From: Pholiota molesta | Lineage: Eukaryota > Basidiomycota > Agaricomycetes > Agaricales > Strophariaceae | Assembly (NCBI GenBank): GCA_014925825.1 | Contig: JACGCK010000064.1 | Span: forward strand, 186,001-250,000 | Direction: 5' to 3' | DNA length: 64,000 bases | In this document: piece by piece, positions 1 to 9,700 of the stretch | How the letters are laid out: each line of letters opens with the position of its first letter | Position numbering within the stretch: position 1 is the first letter of the stretch | Program-made: the position numbers and the translations under genes | The notes under the pieces: model-generated | Told to the model about the DNA's origin: nothing | What the model saw: only the letters and a program-made list of their open reading frames with translations | The model's database searches: none

Positions 1-1473
1 ACTTCTGAATCAGGTTCCCAAGTTCTGACGTTCTTACTCTTCAAATGAGTGCCACTAGCGCGAGCACTTCGGGTGGACCAGCCAAAAGATGCACCGATGC
101 CAAAAGCGGGATCTTATAATGTTGTCGTAGTGCCAGTATTTGGCGTCCATTGAACATGAGCGGCCAACGCGCAAATTTGTTAGACTGTCAGATTCAAACC
201 AAGTCGCAACGTGCACAACGCATATTGCGTGTATCAAGTATATTATCTGCAACACGACACGTTTCATGACCCATATCCCATCCTCTTTCCTGTACATTAT
301 CCGAACGGCAGAATCTCGGGGGCTGCTTTGAGGTGCGGTGTTTTCGGAACGGGGCCGGGGGAGTCTGGCATGGAAGCGACAGACGGGAAAGATGCGGAAA
401 ACACTCAGGGAGAGTGCGCTGTAGCGCGGTGCGGATAATTCAAGTTCGCGATTCGAACTGGAATGAGAGGAGAGGAGAAGGCGACGGACGTGCGGAGCCT
501 GTTGTGGTAGGCAAAGGAAGAGAATCAGCAAATAATCAGAAAGAACAGGACTGCCAAAAGCGGTAATTTTATGATGCGTTGGTGATGCCGGGCGTTCGGC
601 ATCCACCCACTGCCGTGTTTCTAGGTCAACGTACACTTCAAAACCACACTTGACACTACCCGTCCGGCCTGTCCTACATAAAGGTACCCAAAGACCGTAC
701 CCAAGTCAGCCATACCCGCATAGTCTACTAAATGTCAACCTCGATCCCTTTTACAAGAGGCAAAAACATGAAAGTGGGAACTTCCTTGCGCCGAAAACCT
801 GCTACGCCAATCCCGGAATACTTACTACAAGAACACGTAGTGGATTAAAACTTGTACTATTTACCCCCTATCTGACTGACTTTATGATGTATACTGTATG
901 ACAATGATTGAGGAGTGTTTGAGGACGCCAAATGCAACAAATGGATAGCGTACACAACTGCTTCACAGCAATTTCTCAAGTCTAGGATATGCCATTACAA
1001 AGGCATGACAAAACACAGGCAGAATTCAAATAAAATTATATGTCGCAGCAAATCAACCAATGGCAGCAAGGGAAGGAACCAAAACGCAGAATGCTCATCC
1101 CTGAGGAGTAGAATAAGTCCGTGCAGAGCGCCACTCCAGTACTCAAGGCGTACTCAGCTACAACGTATATTACCATGAATTGCCTAATGGACAACGGCGG
1201 GTTTGCTTGATTTGCTTGAAGGCTCGGGCATACCCCGCGCGTGCATGACCGACTCCGAGCAATGCTTATTTTATCCACTTTCGGACGGTAGATATGTTGG
1301 GCTGATGACCATGTTTTGCGAAAGAGATGACATTACATTGCACTAACGCCATGCCTGCGCTCGGACCTATGTAGCTGCCGGACCAAGGTGGTGGCCACCT
1401 TGCTGGAATTTCTCGAATATGAGTTTCTCGGGGTGTTTCATAGATATAATATATAAGAGTAGCGGAATTCTGC
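1..1473. other. No recognisable gene
   Basis: The longest open frame here is on the minus strand (636 down to 55, 193 residues) and matches no family I know. Its composition is irregular and it lacks a convincing exon pattern. It could include a 5' exon (starting at 636) of a gene running off the left edge, but I cannot support that. Confidence 0.4.
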
Positions 1474-1497
1474 CATCTTGCATAGAACTATTACCCA
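1474..1497 (+). repeat. Direct repeat flanking the element, left copy
   Basis: This stretch begins CATCTTGCA and ends ACTATTACCCA, with four extra bases between the two parts. The same two blocks, directly joined, lie just beyond the right end at 3849-3868. A direct repeat immediately outside inverted ends is what a target-site duplication looks like, although 20-24 bp is unusually long for a DNA transposon. Confidence 0.6.
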
Positions 1498-1544
1498 AAA
1501 TATGTTTCTACCCCCTGTAGTCTTTGACTTGACCTGGGTTTGCT

Positions 1545-2010
1545 AAGCACTGACTTGGAAGGCCCCAAATGTACTGAGTTGACCCCCCTTTTGGAGATAT
1601 CAAGTACTGATTTGACCTATTTTCAAAGTGCTGATCTGACTGGCTGCTAATGTACTAAGTTGACCCAGCTTTTAAAACTCCTGATCTACCCCTCTTTTCT
1701 AAGTACTGATATGACATTTTCTAAGTACTGAGTTGACATTTTTCTAAGTACTGATTTGGCCATGGAAATTCAACTACTGGGTTAACCTAGACTTTTGACA
1801 TATCAAACTACTGAGTTAACCTGAGTTTTGAAGTACTGAGCTAACCAGGACTTTCATAGAGCAAAGTACTGAGTTAACCTGGACTTTGATACATACCAAG
1901 CTACTAAGCTGACCTGGCTTTTGGAGTACAAAGTTGACCTGGATTTTTTATATAGAAAAGTACTGATTTGACCTGGGCTTAGAAGTACTAAGTTAACCTG
2001 GGTTTGCAGT
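1545..2010 (+). repeat. Left sub-repeat array
   Basis: There are about fifteen degenerate copies of a roughly 16-18 bp unit, consensus AAGTACTGAGTTGACCTGG, separated by short T-rich spacers. The GAGTTGACC and AGTACT parts vary least. Degenerate spacing suggests an old array, or one kept as transposase binding sites. Confidence 0.8.
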
Positions 2011-2835
2011 TCGTCTCGCCGCGCTGTATTTCGTCTCGCCGCACCCCAGGTCATCTTGTTGCGCCCGGATTTTATTTACCGCGCTCCAGGTCGTCTCGCC
2101 GCGCCCGCTTTTATCTGCCGCACTTGCACCCGTATAGCAGCACGCACATCCAGTTCGCCGCGCTTTAGGTTGTCTCACAGCACGTATATCCAACTCGCGG
2201 CGCTCTAGGTCAATTTGCCGCCTTTTAACTCATCTCGTCGCGCTATAGTCCATCTCGTCGCGCTGTAATTCGTCTTACCACGCTCCAGGATGTCTCGTCG
2301 TGCTTTAGGACGTCTCGCCGCGCCCCAGGCCATCTCGTCGCGCCCGTATTTAATTCTCCACGCTGTAGCTCGTCTCGCCGTGCTCCAAGTCGTCTCGTCG
2401 CGTCCCAAGTCATCTTCGCCGAGCTGTATTCATTTTGCCGCCGTTCTAGGTTGTATCGCCGTGCCATGATTATTTTACAGCGCTCCAATTCGTCCGCCGC
2501 ACCCGCATCCGTACAGGAGCATGAATATTCAATTCGCCGCCCTCCAGGTCGTCTCGCCGCGTCCAATGCTTAATTCATGGCGCTCCAGCTCACCTCGCCG
2601 GGCTTCAGGTCATCTCGCAGCAATTCAGGTCGTCTGTCGCGCTCCAGGTCGTCTGTCGCGCCCCAGGTTGTCTCGTCGCATTCTATGTTGTCTCGTCGCA
2701 CCCGGATTTGATTCACCGCGCTCCAGATCATCTCGCCGCGCCCGCTGTCATCGCGCCACGCCCCTGTCGTCTCGCCGCACCCCAGGTTGTCTCGCCGAGC
2801 CCTAAATCGTCTCGCCGCGCCGTAATTCATTTACA
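1990..2835. repeat. GC-rich minisatellite core
   Basis: A unit of about 20 bp close to CGTCTCGCCGCGCTCCAGGT is repeated some forty times with drift. A longer period is also visible: the block around 2115-2180 (CGCACTTGCACCCGTATAGC...) recurs in altered form around 2497-2560 (CGCACCCGCATCCGTACAGG...). The bases differ sharply from the AT-rich arms on either side. The overlapping open frames on both strands are a by-product of the repeat. Confidence 0.8.
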
Positions 2836-3299
2836 GTGCCTCAGTTCACGCCGCCGCGCTCGCCGCTCACTCGCTCAGCGCAACGCGCATTAAGCGCCCG
2901 TTCTATATTTGGATTTACGCCGCCTCCGCCAACACAACTCTCGATCCCTCGACGCCGCTGCCTGTCACTTCCATTGCAATCCGTTTCGCCGCGATTCCGG
3001 CTGACTGCGGACAGTCAGAAGTTCATTAGGGAGGAGATGATGCGCACTGCATCCGTATACGCACTGAAAGCACGCCAGAATACGCCTGTTAGGACCATGC
3101 TTAGAGGGAACACGACCTTGGGTTCTAGAGACGCTAAGTTCGACGATGGATGGGCGCTAAGTAATGTTTATATTGAGATGAGGATCTACGGTGTAATCTA
3201 CCAGTATTTATATGACAAGGGCAAGAGTGGCACTAAGTGGCTTGAGAAGTAATGAAGCATTGGGGAGTGTGGCCAAAGCGTAAGTATATACTACACAGA

Positions 3300-3835
3300 G
3301 ATGTCCAAATTAGGAAAATTTGAAAAGCAGGGTCAAGTCAGTACTTGATAATGGGGGGTAGATCAGTACTTATACAAAGAAATAATCAGGGTCAACTCAG
3401 TACTTGTACTGAGAAATAATTAGGGTCAACTCAGTAGTATTTAAGCATTATATACAGGGTTATCTCAGTACTTGTACAAAGGGAAAATGGGGGTTAAATC
3501 AATGGTATTCAAGTGATATATTAAGGGTTAATTCAGTACTTGTACAAGGGAAAAGTGAGGGTTAACTCAGCACAATAAAAAACAGGGTTAACTCAGTAGT
3601 TTATATATGAGAAAGCAGTGCGTACTCAGTACATGTAAATCTGGGGCATATTAGTAGATAGATTCTAGTTAAATCAGTAGTTTAAAAGCAGGGTTACTTC
3701 AGTACATCAAATAACAGGGTTAACTCAGTACTTAAATTAAGGGGCAACTCAGTACTTTAATATTGGGTCAACTCAGTACTTGAAAACCGGGGGCAACTCA
3801 GTAGTCATAAAAGGGGGGTCAAATCAAAGACTACA
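3300..3835 (-). repeat. Right sub-repeat array
   Basis: About twenty copies of GGGTTAACTCAGTACTT or close variants lie here, the inverse of the left array. They are separated by A-rich spacers of 5-20 bp. Confidence 0.8.
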
Positions 3836-3848
3836 GGGGGTAGAAACC

Positions 3849-3868
3849 CATCTTGCAACTATTACCCA
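3849..3868 (+). repeat. Direct repeat flanking the element, right copy
   Basis: CATCTTGCAACTATTACCCA follows directly after the right inverted end. It matches 1474-1497 apart from a 4-bp insertion in the left copy. The reductase start codon is 62 bp further on. Confidence 0.6.
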
Positions 3869-3929
3869 CTTCCTCCTTCTCTGAAAACCAAACGCTACTT
3901 ATCAGCTCCCTTTTTGAAAGATCATTCAG

Positions 3930-5376
3930 ATGTCTAAACCTTTAGCACTTGTATGTATATAAACCTCACAAAGTCTTTGTTGGCGCAAAGGCTTCGACTA
4001 AACTAATTTTCCTACTAGGTCACTGGCATAACTGGCTTCATAGCCGGTCATGTCGCATTGCAGCTATTAGAGCAGGGATTCCGAGTCCGCGGGTATGTTT
4101 CGAGTCCAAATCCATACCCAAATGCTCAATACTTTATTTTTCTCTCACTTTCACCGCGTTACCTAGAACCGCGAGAAAGTCCAAGTTCGGCAGACTCGCC
4201 TCCGTCAAAATCCCCGGACTGGAGTTCGTAGAAGTCGACGATGTGGCTACCGCTGATCTCTCTGTGCCGCTCAAAGGTAAGCGCCAGAGTAAACATGTGC
4301 TTTTGGCGACATGTCATTGACAATCGTACCGCGTTAGATGTTGATGTGGTCATGCATGTTGCGGCTCCGCTTCCCGGAAGGACGAGCATTGAGGACACAA
4401 TAAGCGTCCGTGGTTTCATGTGTGATTGCTGGATTTTCTGACAATTGCCTTCTGCAGAGTGCCCTCGAAGGCACGCTCAACATCGTTCGCCAAGCCGAAC
4501 AGCTCGGCATACGCAAAATGGTTATTACTGCAACTTTTGGGAATGTACTTGATCGTAAGGAATATATGTTCAGAATGGCTAAGAAGAAACCTTTTTAAAA
4601 TTCTTTTACAGCTTCAATGGATAACGGATATACTGGCGCTACTTTTGGGGAAGCAGGTATGCAATTTTTATCAAAATGACCCTATTGAGTTTTCCAGACT
4701 GATCTTTCCAAATAGATTGGGGCCACACCTCCCGGGAGGAAATAATAAAACGGGATGACCCATTCTACACGTACTTTGCTGCCAAGAATCTCGCCGAAAA
4801 AGCGCTCTGGGAATTCGCGAAAGCGCATCCCCACGTTGACATTGCCACCAGTAAGCCACCACCATCGCTCCTGCATCCGTCATCACTCAACGTCCACCCG
4901 TCCCAGTCCTTCCCGGCTTCGTCCACGGGCCATACGCCAGAGGCCTCCCCCCGCCAGCCGGCGTGCACGACCTTGGCTCCAACCTCCTCGTCTACCAGCT
5001 CATCAACGGCCAGTACCCGGGCGTCTTCCCGCCCTTCATCGTCGACGTGCGCGACACCGCCCTCGCACACGTCCGCGCCCTCGCCCTGCCGCCCTCTCCG
5101 CCGGCTGACATAGGCGCGAAGCGCTTCCTCGTGAACGGGGGGAACCTCCCGTGGCCCGAGACCGCCGCGGCGGTGAAGAAGACGCGGCGCGAGGCGAACG
5201 TCGCCGCGCTAGAGGGCTTCGCAGCCCTGCCTGGGCCGGCGTCGGTTTTGGATACGACGCGTGCACGGAAGATCTTGGGCATGGAGTTTAGGGATCCGCT
5301 CCAGTCGATCTTGGATGCGGTGGATGATTTACTTGAACTGCAGAAAACGTGGAATGCAGCGCCGGCACAGAATTGA
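3930..5376 (+). CDS. NAD(P)-dependent epimerase/reductase (dihydroflavonol reductase-like)
   Basis: Extended short-chain dehydrogenase of the dihydroflavonol/cinnamoyl-CoA reductase-like group, expected to be a soluble cytosolic NADPH carbonyl reductase; the substrate is unknown. The start is ATG at 3930: MSKPLAL, then an intron (3951-4018), then VTGITGFIAGH, the nucleotide-binding TGxxGxxG turn. Further introns are at 4093-4166 and 4277-4337, with more before 5000. Splicing gives DVDVVMHVAAPLPG in the expected place and YFAAKNLAEKAL with the catalytic Tyr-x-x-x-Lys. The last exon (about 4913-5376) carries LPGFVHGPY, the substrate-side FIVDVRDTA and an LDTTRARKILGMEF tail. All parts of the family are present, about 330-350 residues. 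Its promoter region abuts the inverted-repeat element, which may affect expression. Confidence 0.85.
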
Positions 5377-5494
5377 CCCATGGAGTTTACTCTGGGACTT
5401 TCAATGCAGAGTGGGGTGGGTGTATTTTGTATCGTGATTGTAATATTTTATAACTGGTATACTTTAACCGATGGTCTAAAGTCTGAATACAAGT

Positions 5495-7806
5495 CTAAGA
5501 TATATCCCTCGTTTGGTCAATCAACGAGCGGGAACAAGCGCTTCGGGGCTTCATAGAAAATTTGAAGGGTAACGGATGGCTAAGTTTACATTACAAAATC
5601 ATGAGTATATATCCAGCCATATCAAGGACATACGCACCAGATCATTCCTTTTGACGAAAACGCAGGCTCTACCTTGATGGGATGGCCATATTCATCTAAT
5701 GCCGGACAGATGTCAAATACACTTAATATACTTGCGATAGATATCCAGACTTGGGCGTCACCCATATGCCGTCCGGGACAGAACCTGCGGCCGTGCCCGA
5801 AAGCCACAGAGAGAGGGTCGGTTGGCGAGAGATGTTGCCATTCTCCCTTATCTCCATCACCTAAGAAGCGATCTGGATTAAAGCGGGTAGGCTCCGGATA
5901 GGCTTTTGGGTCGTGTAAAATTCTCCTGTATGCGAGCCGGGTTAGTAGGAGTAGAATGGGAATGTTTGCGAATGGAATACAAACCACGAGTTTCCGACTA
6001 CAATGGTACCTGCGGGAATAAAATAGTCTCTGAATTCGTCCTCTCGTCTTGTCATATGTGGAAGGCCTGGTGGTAAATAAACAAAATACGCCTGGCTCTT
6101 AGAAATTTGTCGACTGACCAAGAGGTGCAACGGGATTCCAGCTGAGGGAAAACGGCTTAATTAACAGATTATATAAATTAGAGACAAAAGTAGTTCTTAC
6201 CGCAGAACCTCCTTAATAATTGCGTTTATGTACGGAAGCTTTGAGCGATCGCTGAACTCTGGCAACCGCTCATGTCCGACTACGCGATCAAGTTCCTCCT
6301 GAGCCTTGACTTGAACTTCCGGGTGAGTGACAATGGCGAGAATAAACGATGCCAAAGTTGATACGGTCTATGATTATGGATTTAGAGCTAAATCTCTGCT
6401 GAAATAATGACCCCGACATACGCTTTCCGCAGAGGCTAAAGAAAAATTGATATCAAGACGTCAACAAGACGTTGGAAGATTTTAAAAAATATGCACCTGC
6501 ATAAGTTAACCCTGCGCAGTTTCTAATGGCTTCAATTTCAATTCCAACCTTCTCTTTACTTTCAAGCTCGTTGAGGAGCGCCGACACAAACGAGGGACGC
6601 GCAACCCCGTTTTTCTACGTAGGCTGTTTAATTTTGTTAAAGAGGGATAGCCCGTTAATATCGACGCACCATTTCATGAACGACAGTGGCGAACGGGGCA
6701 TCTTTCATTTGCATTACGGCCGCATGCCATTCACGCGCCTTACGCTTAAACGATGCGCCAGGAACCCATTCACTACGTTTGTATGGATAAGTAGAAGGGT
6801 ATGATGATGGCGAATAGACGTACGGGACATATTTGACTAGGATAAAATTTCATGTGAGTTGATCACGTCAGAAGTAACGAGATGGATATAACTTACGCCA
6901 GGGAAGCAGATCTACTAGAAAGGCACCAGGACTAGCCGCTTGACCCACCCCTTCGAGTGCTTTTTCTGCCATTGCAATGTAGCGGTCTTCTTTATCCTCT
7001 ATATCGATCCCGTAGGTTATGCTCATCATCACGGCGGCGGCGTTGCTAAAGGTGGTATAAGCCATCTGATATCCGATGGCGACAGGGCCGTATGCAACTC
7101 ACTGGCGTAGATGGTAATAAAGGTTCTCAGGAGATTCAAGCAGGCGGCGAAGGAGTGCATGCGCTTCTTTTTTTTGGACATCCCAATACCTTGGAGCGAT
7201 GGACGGCTGAAATTGGCTATGGAACATACGACGGAGCCGTTTCCATTGATCACCTAAGAAGCATGATTATGCTGTTCTTATACTCGTTCAATCGAGAGTC
7301 TGACCGTATCGCATGTGCGCGAAGCTGAAGGACCAGCCCATCCTAAGAAACCGTGAGCCGAACTCAGAAACCACAAGGTAGTTTTAAGACACACAATTCG
7401 CTGCTCATGGTTGAATAGGGCCGATCCGAATAATTTTCCGAACGCTTATCGAAGAGCTCATTCGCAGTATCGAAGGAGTTGAGGAACAATAGATGTTTTC
7501 CAAAAGCACTTAGAAATACCACATCGCCTATTTGCAATCATGAGAATAGATATTGATACAGAAAATCAAAGATTGCACACCGAATTTGTCTGCGAGACGT
7601 TGGTACACAATAGTCTCGTTGTTGCCGGCAATATCAAGCATGTTGCCTATAATCGGGAGCGGTTTGGGTCCAGGTGGATATGGAAGGCGTCGAGGATTAA
7701 TGAGCCGTTGATTGCGTCGGTTCCGCAGTATCAAATCTGCACAGAGTAACACAGAAAAGAGAGCGACAGCATGGTACAATGAGACATCCTTTGACGTGGA
7801 AAACAT
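5495..7806 (-). CDS. Cytochrome P450 monooxygenase, copy 1
   Basis: Microsomal haem-thiolate monooxygenase of the multi-intron basidiomycete type (O-methylsterigmatocystin oxidoreductase-like by general look). The start is ATG at 7806: an N-terminal membrane anchor, then the proline-rich hinge PYPPGPKPLPIIGNM. About 12 introns. Motifs in order: the I-helix reads ASAEST, where the family has AGxxT; the ExxR helix is KEVLR; PERF-like FNPDRF; haem loop FGHGRRFCPGRH with the Cys ligand. The last exon gives CHPLPFKFSMKPRS and stops at 5495. The intron before NAAAVMMSITYG uses the acceptor CTTTAG, as in the paralogue at 21253-23565. Both copies read through without a stop. The Gly-to-Ser change in the oxygen-activation motif is the main difference from copy 2 and may alter activity. 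Confidence 0.85.
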
Positions 7807-7863
7807 AGAAAGACTGCAAGAGAATGGTGGGGAGAGGTGACGTGCACATGCTGAAATCCTGCT

Positions 7864-7872
7864 CTTTATATA
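7864..7872 (-). promoter_or_regulatory. TATA box of P450 copy 1
   Basis: TATATAAAG on the minus strand lies about 58 bp upstream of the P450 start codon. The sequence around it (through AGCATGTGCA and CTCTCCCCAC) is conserved upstream of the second P450. Confidence 0.6.
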
Positions 7873-8580
7873 TGGGAATCGATCATGGAATAGCGCTCAT
7901 TTGCGACATAGAAAACAGAACACGTATATAACGTTATTCAATAGAGAAAGACGTGGTTACAGCGCCCCAAGATTATTTGGTTTAGCGATCGATGTCAGGA
8001 GGAGGCCACCGGACATCAACGGCGAGGATGTAATGAGATATCCTGATTCAAGATACAAAATCCAGTCATATAACGTTGACAGTAGGGCGAGTGTAAGATA
8101 TCAATCGTAGGAGCTCCAAATGCGGAAAGGACAGAAGTATAAGAGGCACCAAAGTCGTTACAGCTCACGCGCCACAAGTAATATACACACGTACCATTCC
8201 GTGGCCCTATTATGTGAGAGGGTTGCGTTGAACCCTTCACGAGCGCCCTACCTAATTCGTAGAAAACCACGACCCGTGTACTTATCCTCCACAGGGCCTT
8301 CCATTCAAATTTGGAACTTGGACTTCCTCATTACCGAAACGTTCTTCTCGGATCAGATGCAAGACGCGATCAAGACGCGATAGTAAAGTCCTTGTGACAT
8401 AGGGCGGAGATGATGCAGGGTAGGTATCCAGCCAAGTTGGATGAGAGGCATGAAGGCATACAAGAGCGATTGGAACATGAACGGAAGAAGCAAAAATTGC
8501 TGAGCGGAGACAAATTTTACCACCATTCGCATCACGTGCCAGCTGCCTTGGGCGCCTAATAATAATGGTCGGCTTAACAA
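7873..8580 (-). repeat. Duplicated upstream block of P450 copy 1
   Basis: Read on the minus strand, parts of this stretch match 20490-21189 upstream of the other P450, for example TAGGCGCCCA, CACGTGATG, GCTTCTTCC..TTCATGTTCCA and CGCGTCTTGATC. The frame at 8580-8353 (75 residues, hydrophobic) has a decayed counterpart in the other copy. The pair may therefore include the remains of a membrane-protein gene; I cannot name it. Confidence 0.5.
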
Positions 8581-9700
8581 GTAACTAGTAGCTTGTCTAG
8601 TTCAGTATCTAGGCCCTATACACATTCCAATGGAAAGAAATTCAATGGAGAATGCAGTCCTTTCATCATTACTTGCTGCCGCTACTCTCGGTGAACTGCG
8701 ACTTGTATTACAGCACATCCCTAAAATACCCCCAAGAATATACCCTCCTGCTTATTTACACACCGCGTTATAGATATAATTGCATGCCCAACAGAAAAAG
8801 GAGTCCCATACCAAAAATTTCGAAGACTACCGTCACACACTGAGCAAATCGAAAAAGATAATACGCTACAGAAACGAAAACCCCTCTTCATCCGCCATCA
8901 GTGCACCGAGCACCCCGATTATCGCGGCTGTAGCACTGATGCCCAGAGCCAATGTCCCCGTAGACGATGCAGGGAATGTGGCAAAGGAGGGAAAGGGCTT
9001 CTGCCTCCCAAATTAATTCCGGAGAGTTCGTCGCCGTCCTCCTAAGCTTCGCTTTCCCATTTGATAAGCTCCTTGTGCTTTGCGTGCAGGCTCAGAAGGA
9101 GACGATCGACATTGCACATAACGGAGTCGGAGAAGCTTGCTCCAGCCTCGTTTAAGCTGCTGGCCTTGATTCCTGGAAAACCCTTGCAGGAACCATGGAG
9201 GGCGATGAGGAAATCAGCCAAGCCACCGCTTCGTCGTTTAATTCTGTGTGTATGTTGATGTCTTGGGTAGTTCAATTCACCAGCGACAGGAGTTCGCGTC
9301 GGCAAAAGTTTGCATCGTCCATAAACTGACAAAATGAACGGAGGTAATGGTGAGCAAGACAAGACATATGCATAAAGCATCGCACTAAGACCACAAAATA
9401 TGCTATCTGGTCGCTTGCATCTCTTCAATATTGAATAATTGTGAAGTTCTGCTAAACATCAAGCAGGCTTTGTTAGGAGAAAAGAACGATGCTCAGATCA
9501 TAAACATGTCTAGACCTGACCACGATGAATAACTACACAGAAAAAACAAGCTGACACGTTAACATATATACAACAGAATAAAGATACACCAGGCGATGAA
9601 ACTATACAAAGAAAACCGAGAAGCGTTGAAACAAAAAGATTACATATTCCATGTGCAATAACACAGCGTTAGCTACACACAAGTCCACAAAAGACACACT
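8581..9700. other. Gene-poor spacer with a decayed fragment
   Basis: No intact gene is seen. The minus-strand frame at 9428-9042 (128 residues) matches no family I know. The only recognisable content is the partial copy at 8870-9035, described separately. Confidence 0.5.
8870..9035 (-). pseudogene. Partial copy of the GTPBP1-like gene
   Basis: Read on the minus strand, this gives FPSFATFPASSTGTLAL followed by GVLGALMADEEG. It parallels PSFPTFSATSTGE and GMVGALMADDEG near the C-terminus of the gene at 9701-11089. DNA identity is clear over about 110 bp, but the frame is not kept and the conserved EALVVRK ending is absent. It looks like a truncated tandem duplicate. Confidence 0.6.

Larger units (their letters stand above)
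1504..3847. mobile_element. Non-autonomous inverted-repeat element with sub-repeat arms
   Basis: The left end reads GTTTCTACCCCCTGTAGTCT and continues as TTGACTTGACC. The right end is its reverse complement with about one mismatch over 30 bases. Inside each end is an array of short units, AAGTACTGAGTTGACC on the left and its inverse on the right, so the arms form a kilobase-scale imperfect palindrome. The middle (about 1990-2835) is a GC-rich minisatellite. No transposase is encoded; the open frame at 2836-3252 (138 residues) is low complexity at its start and matches nothing I know. Subterminal repeats of this sort are known from several DNA transposon superfamilies, including KDZ and CACTA-like elements, but I cannot assign one. 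It is most likely a non-autonomous DNA element mobilised by a transposase elsewhere. Confidence 0.7.

Noticed and set aside
55..636. 193-residue minus-strand frame at the left edge
   Set aside because: No family, no splice pattern, uneven composition; cannot be supported as a gene.
2243..2830. Long overlapping open frames on both strands rich in Arg and Ala
   Set aside because: They are by-products of the 20-bp GC-rich minisatellite; the repeat, not a protein, explains them.
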